In this document: positions 35,347 to 43,616 of the stretch, piece by piece
Layout of the letters: each line of letters opens with the position of its first letter
Position numbering within the stretch: position 1 is the stretch's first letter
NCBI GenBank assembly: GCA_019752045.1
Contig: JAIEMP010000008.1
Location: 136,676-200,675, forward strand
Source: Chitinophagaceae bacterium
GTDB lineage: Bacteria; Bacteroidota; Bacteroidia; Chitinophagales; Chitinophagaceae
Direction: 5' to 3'
Length of the DNA stretch: 64,000 nucleotides
Notes under the pieces: generated by a model
Databases searched by the model: none
Told to the model about the DNA's origin: nothing
Seen by the model: only the letters and a program-made list of their open reading frames with translations
Program-made: the position numbers and the translations under genes

Positions 35347-37566
35347 ATGAAATTCAGTATACACAAAGCAATTTTTATCAGTATCTGTTTGATGCAGGGG
35401 CTTGCATTCTCCTCCTTTGCACAGGGTGTAATTGATGAAGATTTTATTGAAGTGATTGAAAAAAACGCAGCTCCTTACTGGAGTGAATCTGCATCGGCAT
35501 TTACAACCAACAACATTCATGAGAAATGGAAAAACGAATCGGCGGTAATCATTGGTTATAAACGCAGTATTACGTTCGATAAAAAGGTCAGCGGCGGGTG
35601 GATCAGCTCAACCAAATCAAATGTATTTCTGTTTGAAAAGGTGCGGTTTAAAATTAAGCTGCAGGATAAAAATGCAACCGAAGGGTTTACAGAAGTGTAT
35701 TTCCGTTACGGCGATAAGCTGGATGGGTTTTCAGCAAAAGTCATTAAACCAAACGGTGAAACACAAACAGTAGATGTTAGTGATGCAGTAGAAGTAGACA
35801 GTAAAAATGAAGTGCCGGAGTTTTTCAAAAGTTTTTTTGATCAGAACTCAGGAGCAGAAACAAGGTATTACAAAGTAGCCATTCCCAATCTGGAAGTTGG
35901 TGATATACTGGAGTATGTGGCATATACAAAAAGTAAACTGAATGTAATGAGCAGCGGTTATGTGGAGTTTGATCCGCAGTACGAGATCTGCAGCAAAAAA
36001 TATCCCATCATGTACAATGAAATCAGCATTGATACAGATGATAAAACATTTTTTAAATCGCTCTCTCAAAACGGCGCACCTGAATTTAAAAAGGAAGAAA
36101 GCGATGTAAAAGGATTTTTCCGTTATGTGTTTGTAGATAAAGACAGGGCAACAGAAAAGGATGTCAACTTCATCAGCCCCATGCTGGCTTACCCTGTTGT
36201 TAAGTTTCAGGTAATTTATGCCAACAGTGATAAAGTAAGAGGTGCACTCATTGGCGAAAAGGGGGAATTAAAAAGCGGCTTTACCAAAGAAGAGGTGGCT
36301 AAAATTGCATGGGATGATTATATAAGTATTGGGCGCTACCCGATTAATAACGCCATGTTCACTGTTCAGGATTTTGTTAATTACACATGGGCCGAAATGA
36401 AAAAAGAGAATGTAAATGATCTGCCCGAAGAAAAATTTATACAGAACGTGTATTACCGTATCCGCAACCATGTGTTGTTCCGCAGTACGTATTTGTCTGA
36501 TAAAATGTTTGCATACATTTTCAGTTCATTGCTGTTTCAACGAAAGATTAATTCCGATCTCATTATTTCAACTTCAAACAAAATCGGGAAACTGAAAGAT
36601 GTGTTGTTTGACGGAGAGATAAAGTATGTGATCAGGGTGGGCGATAAATTTTATTTCAACTGTACAGATCATTCAAATCCCGGAGAACTGGTAGAAACAC
36701 TTTTGGGCAATGAAGCTTATATTATTAAAGAACCTGCACGGAAAACCGGTATACAGGAAATTATTCCGGTTACACTACCCGATGCTGCTGCAACAGAGAA
36801 TACTGTGCATTATGATATTACAGCTCAATACGATCCGGTAGCAAATAAAATGAGCGTTAACAGATCTTCTACCTACAACGGAATCACTAAAGCAAAAGAG
36901 ATTGATAATATTGTAAAGTTTACACCTTACATGTTTGATGATTTTAAAATTTATTTTGGATCTTCTCCATTAGATAAAATGAGCAGCCGTCAGGTAGATG
37001 AGTATTACAGTTCTGTAGCAGCCATTAAAGAAGAGTTTAAAACAGCCAAGCCTGATCTGGTGCAGCAGGAGCTTAATAAAGAGTATCTGCAAAAAGTAAA
37101 GTATAAAAATTTTAAACTCATCAGCGATGGCCGGGCATTGGTTCGAAAACAACTGACCGCAGCAGAAGAATTTGAAATAAGCGATGTTACTAAAAAAGCC
37201 GGTAAAAAAATTCTGGTGAATTTACCCGGTCTCATGGGTGTACAGTTGCAAATTGCAAAAGACGAACGTAACCGCACAAAAGATATTCAGGTGGGTTATG
37301 CAAGAACGTTGAGCTGGAAAATATCCATGCCAGTTCCTCCAGGTTATACAGTAAAAGGGTTAAAAGAACTCAATACATTGGTAGATAATGAAGCAGGTAA
37401 ATTTTCCTGCGAAGCAAAAGAAGAAAATGGAAACGTGGTGCTCACCATTGTAAAAGTGTATAAGAAAAAAGACATGCCAAAAGAAAAGTGGAATGAGATG
37501 CTGGCATTTATTGATGCGGCATACAATAATACATTCAAGTATATTTTATTACAGCCAAAAAATTAA
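35347..37566 (+). CDS. DUF3857-type protein, paralogue without transglutaminase Cys
   Basis: 739 residues with a signal peptide (ending SSFAQ) and the same overall arrangement as the previous gene. Where that protein has YGDCKGMA, this one reads LLFQRKINSDLIISTSNK, so the catalytic Cys is absent and the fold is probably non-enzymatic. A DUF3857-like N-terminal part and C-terminal beta region are kept. It lies 12 bp downstream of the active paralogue and is surely co-transcribed. A regulatory or scaffold partner is a reasonable guess. Confidence 0.82.
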   Translation: MKFSIHKAIFISICLMQGLAFSSFAQGVIDEDFIEVIEKNAAPYWSESASAFTTNNIHEKWKNESAVIIGYKRSITFDKKVSGGWISSTKSNVFLFEKVRFKIKLQDKNATEGFTEVYFRYGDKLDGFSAKVIKPNGETQTVDVSDAVEVDSKNEVPEFFKSFFDQNSGAETRYYKVAIPNLEVGDILEYVAYTKSKLNVMSSGYVEFDPQYEICSKKYPIMYNEISIDTDDKTFFKSLSQNGAPEFKKEESDVKGFFRYVFVDKDRATEKDVNFISPMLAYPVVKFQVIYANSDKVRGALIGEKGELKSGFTKEEVAKIAWDDYISIGRYPINNAMFTVQDFVNYTWAEMKKENVNDLPEEKFIQNVYYRIRNHVLFRSTYLSDKMFAYIFSSLLFQRKINSDLIISTSNKIGKLKDVLFDGEIKYVIRVGDKFYFNCTDHSNPGELVETLLGNEAYIIKEPARKTGIQEIIPVTLPDAAATENTVHYDITAQYDPVANKMSVNRSSTYNGITKAKEIDNIVKFTPYMFDDFKIYFGSSPLDKMSSRQVDEYYSSVAAIKEEFKTAKPDLVQQELNKEYLQKVKYKNFKLISDGRALVRKQLTAAEEFEISDVTKKAGKKILVNLPGLMGVQLQIAKDERNRTKDIQVGYARTLSWKISMPVPPGYTVKGLKELNTLVDNEAGKFSCEAKEENGNVVLTIVKVYKKKDMPKEKWNEMLAFIDAAYNNTFKYILLQPKN

Positions 37567-37594
37567 ATCGGGAAGAATAAATATTAGAATGAAG

Positions 37595-37630
37595 AGCTGG
37601 CAGGGCATTTATTGTTCAGCCGGCTTTTTT
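37595..37630 (+). terminator. Terminator after the DUF3857 gene pair
   Basis: A 7-bp stem AGCTGGC/GCCGGCT (one G-U pair) with a 17-nt loop and a TTTTT tail. It closes the plus-strand operon before the rplM promoter. The remaining stretch to 37814 shows nothing recognisable. Confidence 0.65.
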
Positions 37631-37814
37631 GTTTCAGGAGTTTTTCAGCCATTGGGGGTCAGTTGAGAGCCTACAATAACAGCTTTATAGCAAAAATCAT
37701 TGTCCAAAAGCCTTTATTTTCAATGGTTTTTGAATGCTATTAAAAATTTTGTGCAAAATTTTAATTGAAATTCAGTGATTTGTAAAAGTGCGATAAAAAA
37801 TAATTCTCCAAATC

Positions 37815-37847
37815 TTTGGAAGTTTACTGCTACCGGGCCTACCTTTG
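37815..37847 (+). promoter_or_regulatory. rplM operon promoter (TTTG ... TACCTTTG)
   Basis: A near-perfect Bacteroidota promoter: TTTG at 37815-37818 and TACCTTTG at 37840-37847, 21 bp apart. It drives the L13-S9 ribosomal genes. Confidence 0.8.
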
Positions 37848-37939
37848 CGACCCGTTGACAAAAACGGAATTTTTCAACAAATCCACGGGATGGCGTGGCA
37901 CCACCTCAGTAAAAGCGGGGTGGTAAAAAACAAAAAACA
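37848..37939 (+). promoter_or_regulatory. Structured leader of rplM (possible L13 autoregulatory leader)
   Basis: The roughly 90-nt leader folds into successive hairpins: GTTGA/TCAAC (about 37854-37878), CCACG/CGTGG (37883-37898), and ACCACCTC/GGGGTGGT (37900-37924, 8 bp with one G-U pair). An A-rich stretch then runs to the ATG. CCCGT and ACGGG could also pair over a longer range. Ribosomal protein operons are often controlled by such leaders; identity with a described Bacteroidia L13 leader is inferred, not checked. Confidence 0.5.
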
Positions 37940-38383
37940 ATGAGTAAACTACATTTCACTACAAAACATGCGAACGAGGCTACTGTGCAACGTAACTGGT
38001 ACGTTGTGGACGGCACCAATCAAACCGTTGGCCGCATGTGTTCAAAGATTGCTGCTATTTTACGTGGCAAGAACAAAGCGTATTACACACCACACGTTGA
38101 TTGTGGAGATTATGTAATTGTAATAAACGCCGAAAAGGTTGTTTTTACAGGAACAAAAATCGAGTACAAAGAATACCACAACTTCAGTGGTTATCCGGGT
38201 GGTCAGAAAATTGAAATTGCAAAAGATCTGCAACGTCGCCGCCCAGAAGTAATTGTTGAGCGTGCTGTAAAAGGAATGTTGCCAAAGAACAGCCTGGGCC
38301 GTAAGATGTACAAGAAGTTATTTGTATATGCAGGCGCAGAGCATCAGCATAAAGCACAACAACCAAAAGAACTGAAATTCTAA
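37940..38383 (+). CDS. rplM: 50S ribosomal protein L13
   Basis: 147 residues, standard length. Recognised by [42 protein letters not shown] and [23 protein letters not shown]. It is assembled early into the large subunit. It begins the rplM-rpsI-rpsB-tsf run and has a structured leader upstream. Confidence 0.98.
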   Translation: MSKLHFTTKHANEATVQRNWYVVDGTNQTVGRMCSKIAAILRGKNKAYYTPHVDCGDYVIVINAEKVVFTGTKIEYKEYHNFSGYPGGQKIEIAKDLQRRRPEVIVERAVKGMLPKNSLGRKMYKKLFVYAGAEHQHKAQQPKELKF

Positions 38384-38386
38384 AAA

Positions 38387-38427
38387 CACGCTGCAAGCTG
38401 CAAGCTGCAAGCAATGAGCTTGAAGCG
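38387..38427 (+). repeat. GCTGCAA tandem repeat and hairpin between rplM and rpsI
   Basis: Three tandem GCTGCAA units (38390-38410). They lie within a larger dyad in which CACGCT (from 38387) pairs with AGCGTG and CAAGCT pairs with AGCTTG. The element sits in the only sizeable gap between the two genes. Confidence 0.6.
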
Positions 38428-38458
38428 TGGAGCCAAAAGCTAAAAAGCTTAATAAAAA

Positions 38459-38848
38459 ATGGAAAAGCAAAAAAACGCAGTTGGTCGCCGTAAAGAAGCC
38501 ATTACCCGTGTGTTTATGAGCAAGGGTACAGGTAACATTACTGTGAACGATAAAAACTACAAGCAATATTTCACCCTGATGTATTTACAAAACCAGGTGG
38601 AAGCTCCGTTGAAAGCAATTGATTCATTAGACAAATTTGATGTGAAGGTGAATGCAACCGGCGGTGGTATTAAAGGACAGGCCGAAGCGGTAAAGCTGGG
38701 TATTGCCCGTGCATTGCTTGAAGTAAATCCTGAGTATCGTCCTGTATTAAAAGCTGCAGGTTTATTAAAACGTGATCCACGTGGTGTTGAACGTAAGAAA
38801 TTTGGTCATAAAAAAGCACGTAGAAGCTTCCAGTTCTCTAAACGTTAA
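38459..38848 (+). CDS. rpsI: 30S ribosomal protein S9
   Basis: 129 residues. Typical AVGRRKEAITRVF at the start, VKVNATGGGIKGQAEAVKLG in the middle and the basic tail RKKFGHKKARRSFQFSKR that reaches the decoding site. It lies 75 bp downstream of rplM and is co-transcribed. Confidence 0.98.
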   Translation: MEKQKNAVGRRKEAITRVFMSKGTGNITVNDKNYKQYFTLMYLQNQVEAPLKAIDSLDKFDVKVNATGGGIKGQAEAVKLGIARALLEVNPEYRPVLKAAGLLKRDPRGVERKKFGHKKARRSFQFSKR

Positions 38849-38914
38849 TACACTCATTGGTCTTTGGCCAATGATCATGATCAAACAATTATTAAAAACG
38901 ATTATACAAATACA

Positions 38915-39811
38915 ATGGAAAATAACACTTCATTACAACAGCAATTACTCGAAGCAGGTGTGCATTTCGGTCACCTCAAGAAGAAGTGGAATCCCAAGAT
39001 GTTGCCTTACATCTTTGCTGAAAAAAAAGGCATTCACATCATTGATCTTAATAAAACCGTAGAAGGTTTGCAGGAAACTGCAGCTGCAATGAAACAAATT
39101 GCACGCAGCGGAAAAAAGATCATGTTTGTGGCTACAAAAAAACAAGCAAAAGAAATTGTAACGGAGTGTGCACAGAAAGTAAACATGCCTTATGTAACCG
39201 ACCGTTGGTTAGGTGGTATGTTAACCAACTTCAACACCGTTCGTAAGAGTGTAAAGAAAATGCAGAGCATTGAAAAAATGTTAAGCGATGGTTCTTTCGA
39301 CAGCATCACTAAAAAAGAGCGTTTACAATTGAGCCGTGATAGAGATAAAATGGAAAAAGTATTAGGTGGTATTGCCAACATGAGCCGTATCCCTGCCGCT
39401 TTATTCCTGGTTGATATTGGACATGAGCATATTGCTTTGGCCGAAGCAAAACGTTTAGGAGTAACTACATTCGGTATGGTAGATACCAACTGCGATCCGA
39501 ATAAAGTGGATTATTTTATTCCTGCAAATGATGATGCTACCAAATCAATTGCAATCGTAACACAATTTCTTACTGCAGCTATCGCTGAAGGATTGGCTGA
39601 GCGTCAGATCGAAAAGATTGAAGAAGAAACAGAAGAAGTGAATGATGATGCAGCGAAGTTTGAAGTAGGTGAAGATGGCGGAAGAGAAAGAGGTGGTCGT
39701 GGTGGTCGTGGCGGAAGAGGCCCCGGCGGTAACAGCGGCGGACCCGTCGGTGGTGCAGGCGGACCAAAACGTCGTGTACCAAGTACACAAAAACGTACTT
39801 CTTCAAGATAA
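38915..39811 (+). CDS. rpsB: 30S ribosomal protein S2 with Gly/Arg-rich C-terminal tail
   Basis: 298 residues from the ATG at 38915 (MENNTSLQQQLLEAGVHFGH); the frame extends to 38864 but the family start is clear. Core motifs: HLKKKWNPKMLPYIF, TDRWLGGMLTNF, ALFLVDIGHEHIA and VDTNCDPNKVDYFIPANDDA. After the core (about residue 225), an acidic stretch leads to a tail with RGGRGGRGGRGPGG and a basic end. That tail is an addition to the E. coli-type protein. A small hairpin TCATTGG/CCAATGA (38854-38874) lies upstream. Confidence 0.97.
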   Translation: MENNTSLQQQLLEAGVHFGHLKKKWNPKMLPYIFAEKKGIHIIDLNKTVEGLQETAAAMKQIARSGKKIMFVATKKQAKEIVTECAQKVNMPYVTDRWLGGMLTNFNTVRKSVKKMQSIEKMLSDGSFDSITKKERLQLSRDRDKMEKVLGGIANMSRIPAALFLVDIGHEHIALAEAKRLGVTTFGMVDTNCDPNKVDYFIPANDDATKSIAIVTQFLTAAIAEGLAERQIEKIEEETEEVNDDAAKFEVGEDGGRERGGRGGRGGRGPGGNSGGPVGGAGGPKRRVPSTQKRTSSR

Positions 39812-39867
39812 TTGAGTGGCAGGAAGTAAAGAGAAGTAAGAAGAGCGAACTACGAAATATAAAAAAT

Positions 39868-39915
39868 AAATGCTTTCTGCCTGAGTTTGTAAAACAACTT
39901 AAGCAGGAAGCATTT
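39868..39915 (+). terminator. Hairpin between rpsB and tsf (terminator or attenuator)
   Basis: A 13-bp stem AAATGCTTTCTGC/GCAGGAAGCATTT (one G-U pair) with a 22-nt loop, followed by a TTTTC-AAATT-rich stretch before the tsf start. It could reduce read-through into tsf. The tail is not a perfect T run. Confidence 0.55.
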
Positions 39916-39953
39916 TCAAATTTTCAAATTCAAAAATTTTCAAATTAGTAAAC

Positions 39954-40790
39954 ATGTCTACTGTAACAATAAGTGCACAGGATATTAATAAACTGCGCCA
40001 GGCAACAGGTGCAGGTATGATGGATTGCCGTAAAGCATTAACTGAAACCAATGGCGATTTTGAAGCTGCTATTGACTGGTTACGCAAACAGGGTCAGAAG
40101 GTTGCAGCAAAGCGCAGCGATCGTGAAGCAAAAGAAGGTGTTGTTATTGCACAAACAAGTGCCGATGGTAAAACCGGTTTTGTTCTTTGTATCAGTTGCG
40201 AAACAGACTTTGTAAGTAAGAATGCTGAGTTTGTTGCATTTGCACAATCAATTGCTGATGCTGCTGTTGCAAACAATGTAAAAAGTGCTGAAGAGTTGAG
40301 TGAAGTGGTGATCAACGGTGCAAAAGTTTCTGACCTGATCAACGATAAGTTAGCTGCTATTGGTGAAAAAATCGGCATCAGCAGATTTGAAAGACTGGAA
40401 GCTCCTTATGTTGCTTCTTATATTCATGGAGCATACCGTATGGGTGTATTGGTTGGTTTAAGTACAGAAGCTGCAGAAGCAGGAAAAGACGTAGCGATGC
40501 AGATTGCTGCAATGAATCCTGTTGCAGTGGATCCTGAAAGTGTACCTGCTGATGTGGTAGCACGTGAAAAAGATATCGTTATGGAATTAATGAAACAGGA
40601 TCCAAAGATGGCAGGTAAGCCCGATGAAATGATTGCAAAGATTGCAGAAGGCAAAATGAATGCATTCTTTAAAGAACAAACATTATTGGCGCAGGCTTTT
40701 GTAAAAGACGCTTCAAAAAGTGTTGCAGATTATCTGAAAGCTTCAGGTGATGTGAAAGTAACAGAGTTTAAACGTGTTGCTTTAGGTTAA
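39954..40790 (+). CDS. tsf: Elongation factor Ts
   Basis: 278 residues. The N-terminal UBA-like domain ISAQDINKLRQATGAGMMDCRKAL and the conserved TDFVSKNAEF are present, with the dimerisation region downstream (YIHGAYRMGVLVGL and VAMQIAAMNPVAVDPESVP). It exchanges GDP for GTP on EF-Tu. It follows rpsB, as in most bacteria, and ends at a strong terminator. Confidence 0.97.
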   Translation: MSTVTISAQDINKLRQATGAGMMDCRKALTETNGDFEAAIDWLRKQGQKVAAKRSDREAKEGVVIAQTSADGKTGFVLCISCETDFVSKNAEFVAFAQSIADAAVANNVKSAEELSEVVINGAKVSDLINDKLAAIGEKIGISRFERLEAPYVASYIHGAYRMGVLVGLSTEAAEAGKDVAMQIAAMNPVAVDPESVPADVVAREKDIVMELMKQDPKMAGKPDEMIAKIAEGKMNAFFKEQTLLAQAFVKDASKSVADYLKASGDVKVTEFKRVALG

Positions 40791-40813
40791 GATTAATCTT
40801 CTTTTAAATAACA

Positions 40814-40846
40814 AATCCCGTGTACAATGTGCACGGGATTTTTTTG
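40814..40846 (+). terminator. tsf terminator
   Basis: A 9-bp stem AATCCCGTG/CACGGGATT with a 9-nt loop and a T6 tail, 24 bp after the tsf stop. Confidence 0.9.
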
Positions 40847-40850
40847 TACT

Positions 40851-40912
40851 GGTATGCCATACTTATTCTGCATCCGTTTTAATAGTAAACTAATATCGAA
40901 GTATGGCATACC
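40851..40912 (+). promoter_or_regulatory. Twin palindromic operator-like sites
   Basis: Two palindromes: GGTATGCCATACTT (40851-40864) and its exact reverse complement AAGTATGGCATACC (40899-40912), 34 bp apart. Each contains the 11-bp dyad GTATGSCATAC. They lie before the DUF1569 gene and look like paired binding sites for a dimeric regulator; an RNA stem-loop is the alternative. Confidence 0.55.
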
Positions 40913-40953
40913 TATTTGCCAATCCTTTACATTTGTTCATACAAATTATAATT

Positions 40954-41418
40954 ATGCAGGAGCAACTTCGGTTTTTAAAAGAGCAATATATTCCTCTTAT
41001 TCGCCATGCTGATGCAAATACACAGCCACAATGGGGCAAGATGAATTTTCAGCAAATGATTGAGCATGTTTCTGCCTTCTTCAAAGTATCAACTAAAAAA
41101 ATACATTTTGATCTGGTTTCGCCACCCGAACACCTGCCCAAGCTGAAAGAATTTTTAATGAGTGATAAACAGTTTAGAGAAAACACAAAAGCACCGCTTA
41201 GTATTATTGGCGAAGAACCTTTCCCTGTTCATTATACAACCATTGAGCAGGCTATGGATAAGTTAGAGAGTGAAGTGAATCATTTCTTTGCCTATTTCAA
41301 TGAACACAACGGAGTAACATCAGTTCATCCTGTGTTTGGCGAATTAAATTTTGATGAATGGGTAAGGTTGCATTACAAACATGTAACACATCACTTAAGG
41401 CAATTTGGATTGCTTTGA
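40954..41418 (+). CDS. DUF1569 (DinB-superfamily) protein
   Basis: 154 residues from the ATG at 40954; the frame opens at 40903 within the palindromic region, so the internal start is preferred. KMNFQQMIEHVSAFF near the N-terminus and LHYKHVTHHLRQFGLL at the end give the three-His pattern of DinB/DUF1569 four-helix proteins. These are often metal-dependent thiol-transferase-like enzymes of unknown substrate. It is a single gene with its own terminator. Confidence 0.85.
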   Translation: MQEQLRFLKEQYIPLIRHADANTQPQWGKMNFQQMIEHVSAFFKVSTKKIHFDLVSPPEHLPKLKEFLMSDKQFRENTKAPLSIIGEEPFPVHYTTIEQAMDKLESEVNHFFAYFNEHNGVTSVHPVFGELNFDEWVRLHYKHVTHHLRQFGLL

Positions 41419-41439
41419 TTTTAAAAGAATAGTTTGATC

Positions 41440-41463
41440 AGCCGTGTTGCCACACGGCTTTTC
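41440..41463 (+). terminator. Terminator of the DUF1569 gene
   Basis: An 8-bp perfect stem AGCCGTGT/ACACGGCT with a 4-nt loop and a TTTT tail, 21 bp after the stop. Confidence 0.82.
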
Positions 41464-41467
41464 AATT

Positions 41468-41475
41468 TAAATTTG
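41468..41475 (+). promoter_or_regulatory. paaZ -7 promoter element (TAAATTTG)
   Basis: TAAATTTG matches TAnnTTTG, 17 bp before the paaZ start. TTGC 19 bp upstream may serve as the -33 element but overlaps the preceding terminator hairpin. Confidence 0.55.
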
Positions 41476-41492
41476 CAGTAACGATTTGCATT

Positions 41493-43568
41493 ATGAATAA
41501 ACTTGAAAATTATATTACCGGTCGCTGGATCACAGGCGATGGAGATGGACAATTATTGTACAATGCGGTAACAGGTGATGCTATTGGAGCAGCCTCATCA
41601 AAAGGAATTGATTTTGCAGCTGCTGTAAACTATGCCCGTACAGTTGGTAATCCCGCCTTGCGAAAAATGACGTTCCATGAACGTGGAAACATGTTAAAAG
41701 CGTTAGCGATTCATCTTCGAAATCATCTCGATAAATTTTATGCAATTTCTTACCAGAGTGGCGCTACCAAAGCCGATAGCTGGGTAGATATTGAAGGTGG
41801 TATTGGTAATTTATTTGCCAATGCATCGCTTCGCCGCAAATTTCCGGATGAAGTATTTTGTATTGATGGCGAAAGTCATAACCTCAGCAAAAACAATACA
41901 TTTATGGGCACTCATATTCTTGTACCAAAAGAAGGAGTAGCCATTCATATCAATGCATTTAATTTTCCGGTGTGGGGAATGCTTGAAAAAATTGCAGTGA
42001 ATTTATTGGCTGGTATGCCGGCCATTGTAAAACCTGCAACCGTAACATCCTACTTAACGGAAGCAGTAGTAAAAGAAATCATCGCATCAAACATATTACC
42101 CGAAGGTGCGTTGCAATTGATCTGCGGCAGTGCAGGTGATTTGCTGGAGCATGTAACAAGTCAGGATATAATCACCTTCACCGGCAGCGCATCAACAGGA
42201 TTGATGTTGAGAAGTCAGCCAACCATTTTAAGAGAGAATGTGCCTTTTAATATGGAAGCAGATTCTCTGAATTGTATTGTGTTGGGAAACGATGTGGAGC
42301 CAAACATGCCTGAGTGGGACATTTTTGTAAAAGAAGTCCGCAAAGAAATGACGTTAAAAGCAGGACAGCGTTGTACAGGCATCAGAAGAATATTTGTACC
42401 TGAGAATAAGATGGAAGATCTGTGGAAAGCAATTGCAACATCTTTGTCACAAACAACTATTGGCAATCCGCTCAACGAGAAAGTTAGAATGGGTTCGCTT
42501 GCAGGAGAAACACAACGCATAGAAGTAAGAGAACAGGTACAAAAATTATTAGCCTCTTCTCAAATTGTATATGGCAGTTTAGATAGTGTTAATGTGATAG
42601 ATGCCGATGCAGAGAAAGGAGCATTTCTATCGCCCATATTATTAATGAATGAAAAACCATTTGTTGCAACTGAAGTGCACGAAGTAGAAGCCTTTGGTCC
42701 GGTGAGCACCATCATGCCCTATAAAACAACCGATGAAGCCATTGCATTGAGTAAATTAGGGAAGGGTAGTTTATGCTCATCTATTGTAACAGCCGATGAT
42801 CAGATTGCTAAACAATATGTGATTGCTGCAGCAACACATCACGGAAGAATTTTGGTATTGAATAATACATGTGCAAAAGAAAGTACCGGGCACGGTTCGC
42901 CGTTACCATTGCTTGTGCATGGCGGCCCCGGTCGTGCCGGTGGTGGCGAAGAGATGGGAGGCTTACGTGGTGTAAAGCATTATCTGCAACGTACGGCTAT
43001 ACAAGGTTCACCAACTACAATAACAGCCATCACGAATGTTTATCAACCAAACGCAAAGGGAAAAGATCCCGGCAAACATCCGTTTAAAAAATATTTTGAA
43101 GAACTGCAGATCGGCGATCAGATTATTACAGAAAAAAGAATCATTACCAGTGAAGATATTGACCGCTTTGCAGATTTAAGCGGCGATCATTTCTATGCCC
43201 ACATCAAAACCACTGATTTTACAGGAACCATGTTTGAGCAACAGGTGGCACATGGTTATTTTATTATGAGTATTGCAGCCGGTTTATTTGTTAACAGTTA
43301 TGAAATAAATCCTGTGTTGCTCAACTATGGTATTGATGAACTGCGGTTTACAAAACCAGTTTATCCGGGTGCGGAAGTGTTTATCCGTTTTACCTGCAAA
43401 GAAAAATTGCCGAATGATAAACGTATCGTAGAAAATCCCGAAGATTTTAAACGGGGGGATGATATTGAAAAAGGAATTGTAAAATGGCTGGTAGAATTTT
43501 TTGATGAAACAAATGAAATTACCGGTATCGCTACAATTTTAACGATGGTAAAAAAAATACATCAATAA
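41493..43568 (+). CDS. paaZ: PaaZ: fused oxepin-CoA hydrolase/aldehyde dehydrogenase
   Basis: 691 residues joining an aldehyde dehydrogenase domain (1-515) to a MaoC-type hydratase domain (about 530-690, DRFADLSGDHFYAH). The ALDH part has TFTGSASTG, the general-base Glu in FNMEADSLNC, and catalytic Cys in KAGQRCTGIRR. PaaZ opens the oxepin-CoA ring and oxidises the semialdehyde in phenylacetate catabolism. No paaABCDE ring-oxygenase genes are visible here, so the pathway may be encoded elsewhere. An enoyl-CoA hydratase follows 48 bp downstream. Confidence 0.93.
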   Translation: MNKLENYITGRWITGDGDGQLLYNAVTGDAIGAASSKGIDFAAAVNYARTVGNPALRKMTFHERGNMLKALAIHLRNHLDKFYAISYQSGATKADSWVDIEGGIGNLFANASLRRKFPDEVFCIDGESHNLSKNNTFMGTHILVPKEGVAIHINAFNFPVWGMLEKIAVNLLAGMPAIVKPATVTSYLTEAVVKEIIASNILPEGALQLICGSAGDLLEHVTSQDIITFTGSASTGLMLRSQPTILRENVPFNMEADSLNCIVLGNDVEPNMPEWDIFVKEVRKEMTLKAGQRCTGIRRIFVPENKMEDLWKAIATSLSQTTIGNPLNEKVRMGSLAGETQRIEVREQVQKLLASSQIVYGSLDSVNVIDADAEKGAFLSPILLMNEKPFVATEVHEVEAFGPVSTIMPYKTTDEAIALSKLGKGSLCSSIVTADDQIAKQYVIAAATHHGRILVLNNTCAKESTGHGSPLPLLVHGGPGRAGGGEEMGGLRGVKHYLQRTAIQGSPTTITAITNVYQPNAKGKDPGKHPFKKYFEELQIGDQIITEKRIITSEDIDRFADLSGDHFYAHIKTTDFTGTMFEQQVAHGYFIMSIAAGLFVNSYEINPVLLNYGIDELRFTKPVYPGAEVFIRFTCKEKLPNDKRIVENPEDFKRGDDIEKGIVKWLVEFFDETNEITGIATILTMVKKIHQ

Positions 43569-43616
43569 CAGATTGTACTTTTACATGTGTATAGTAAATA
43601 CATTCTTCAACCAAAA

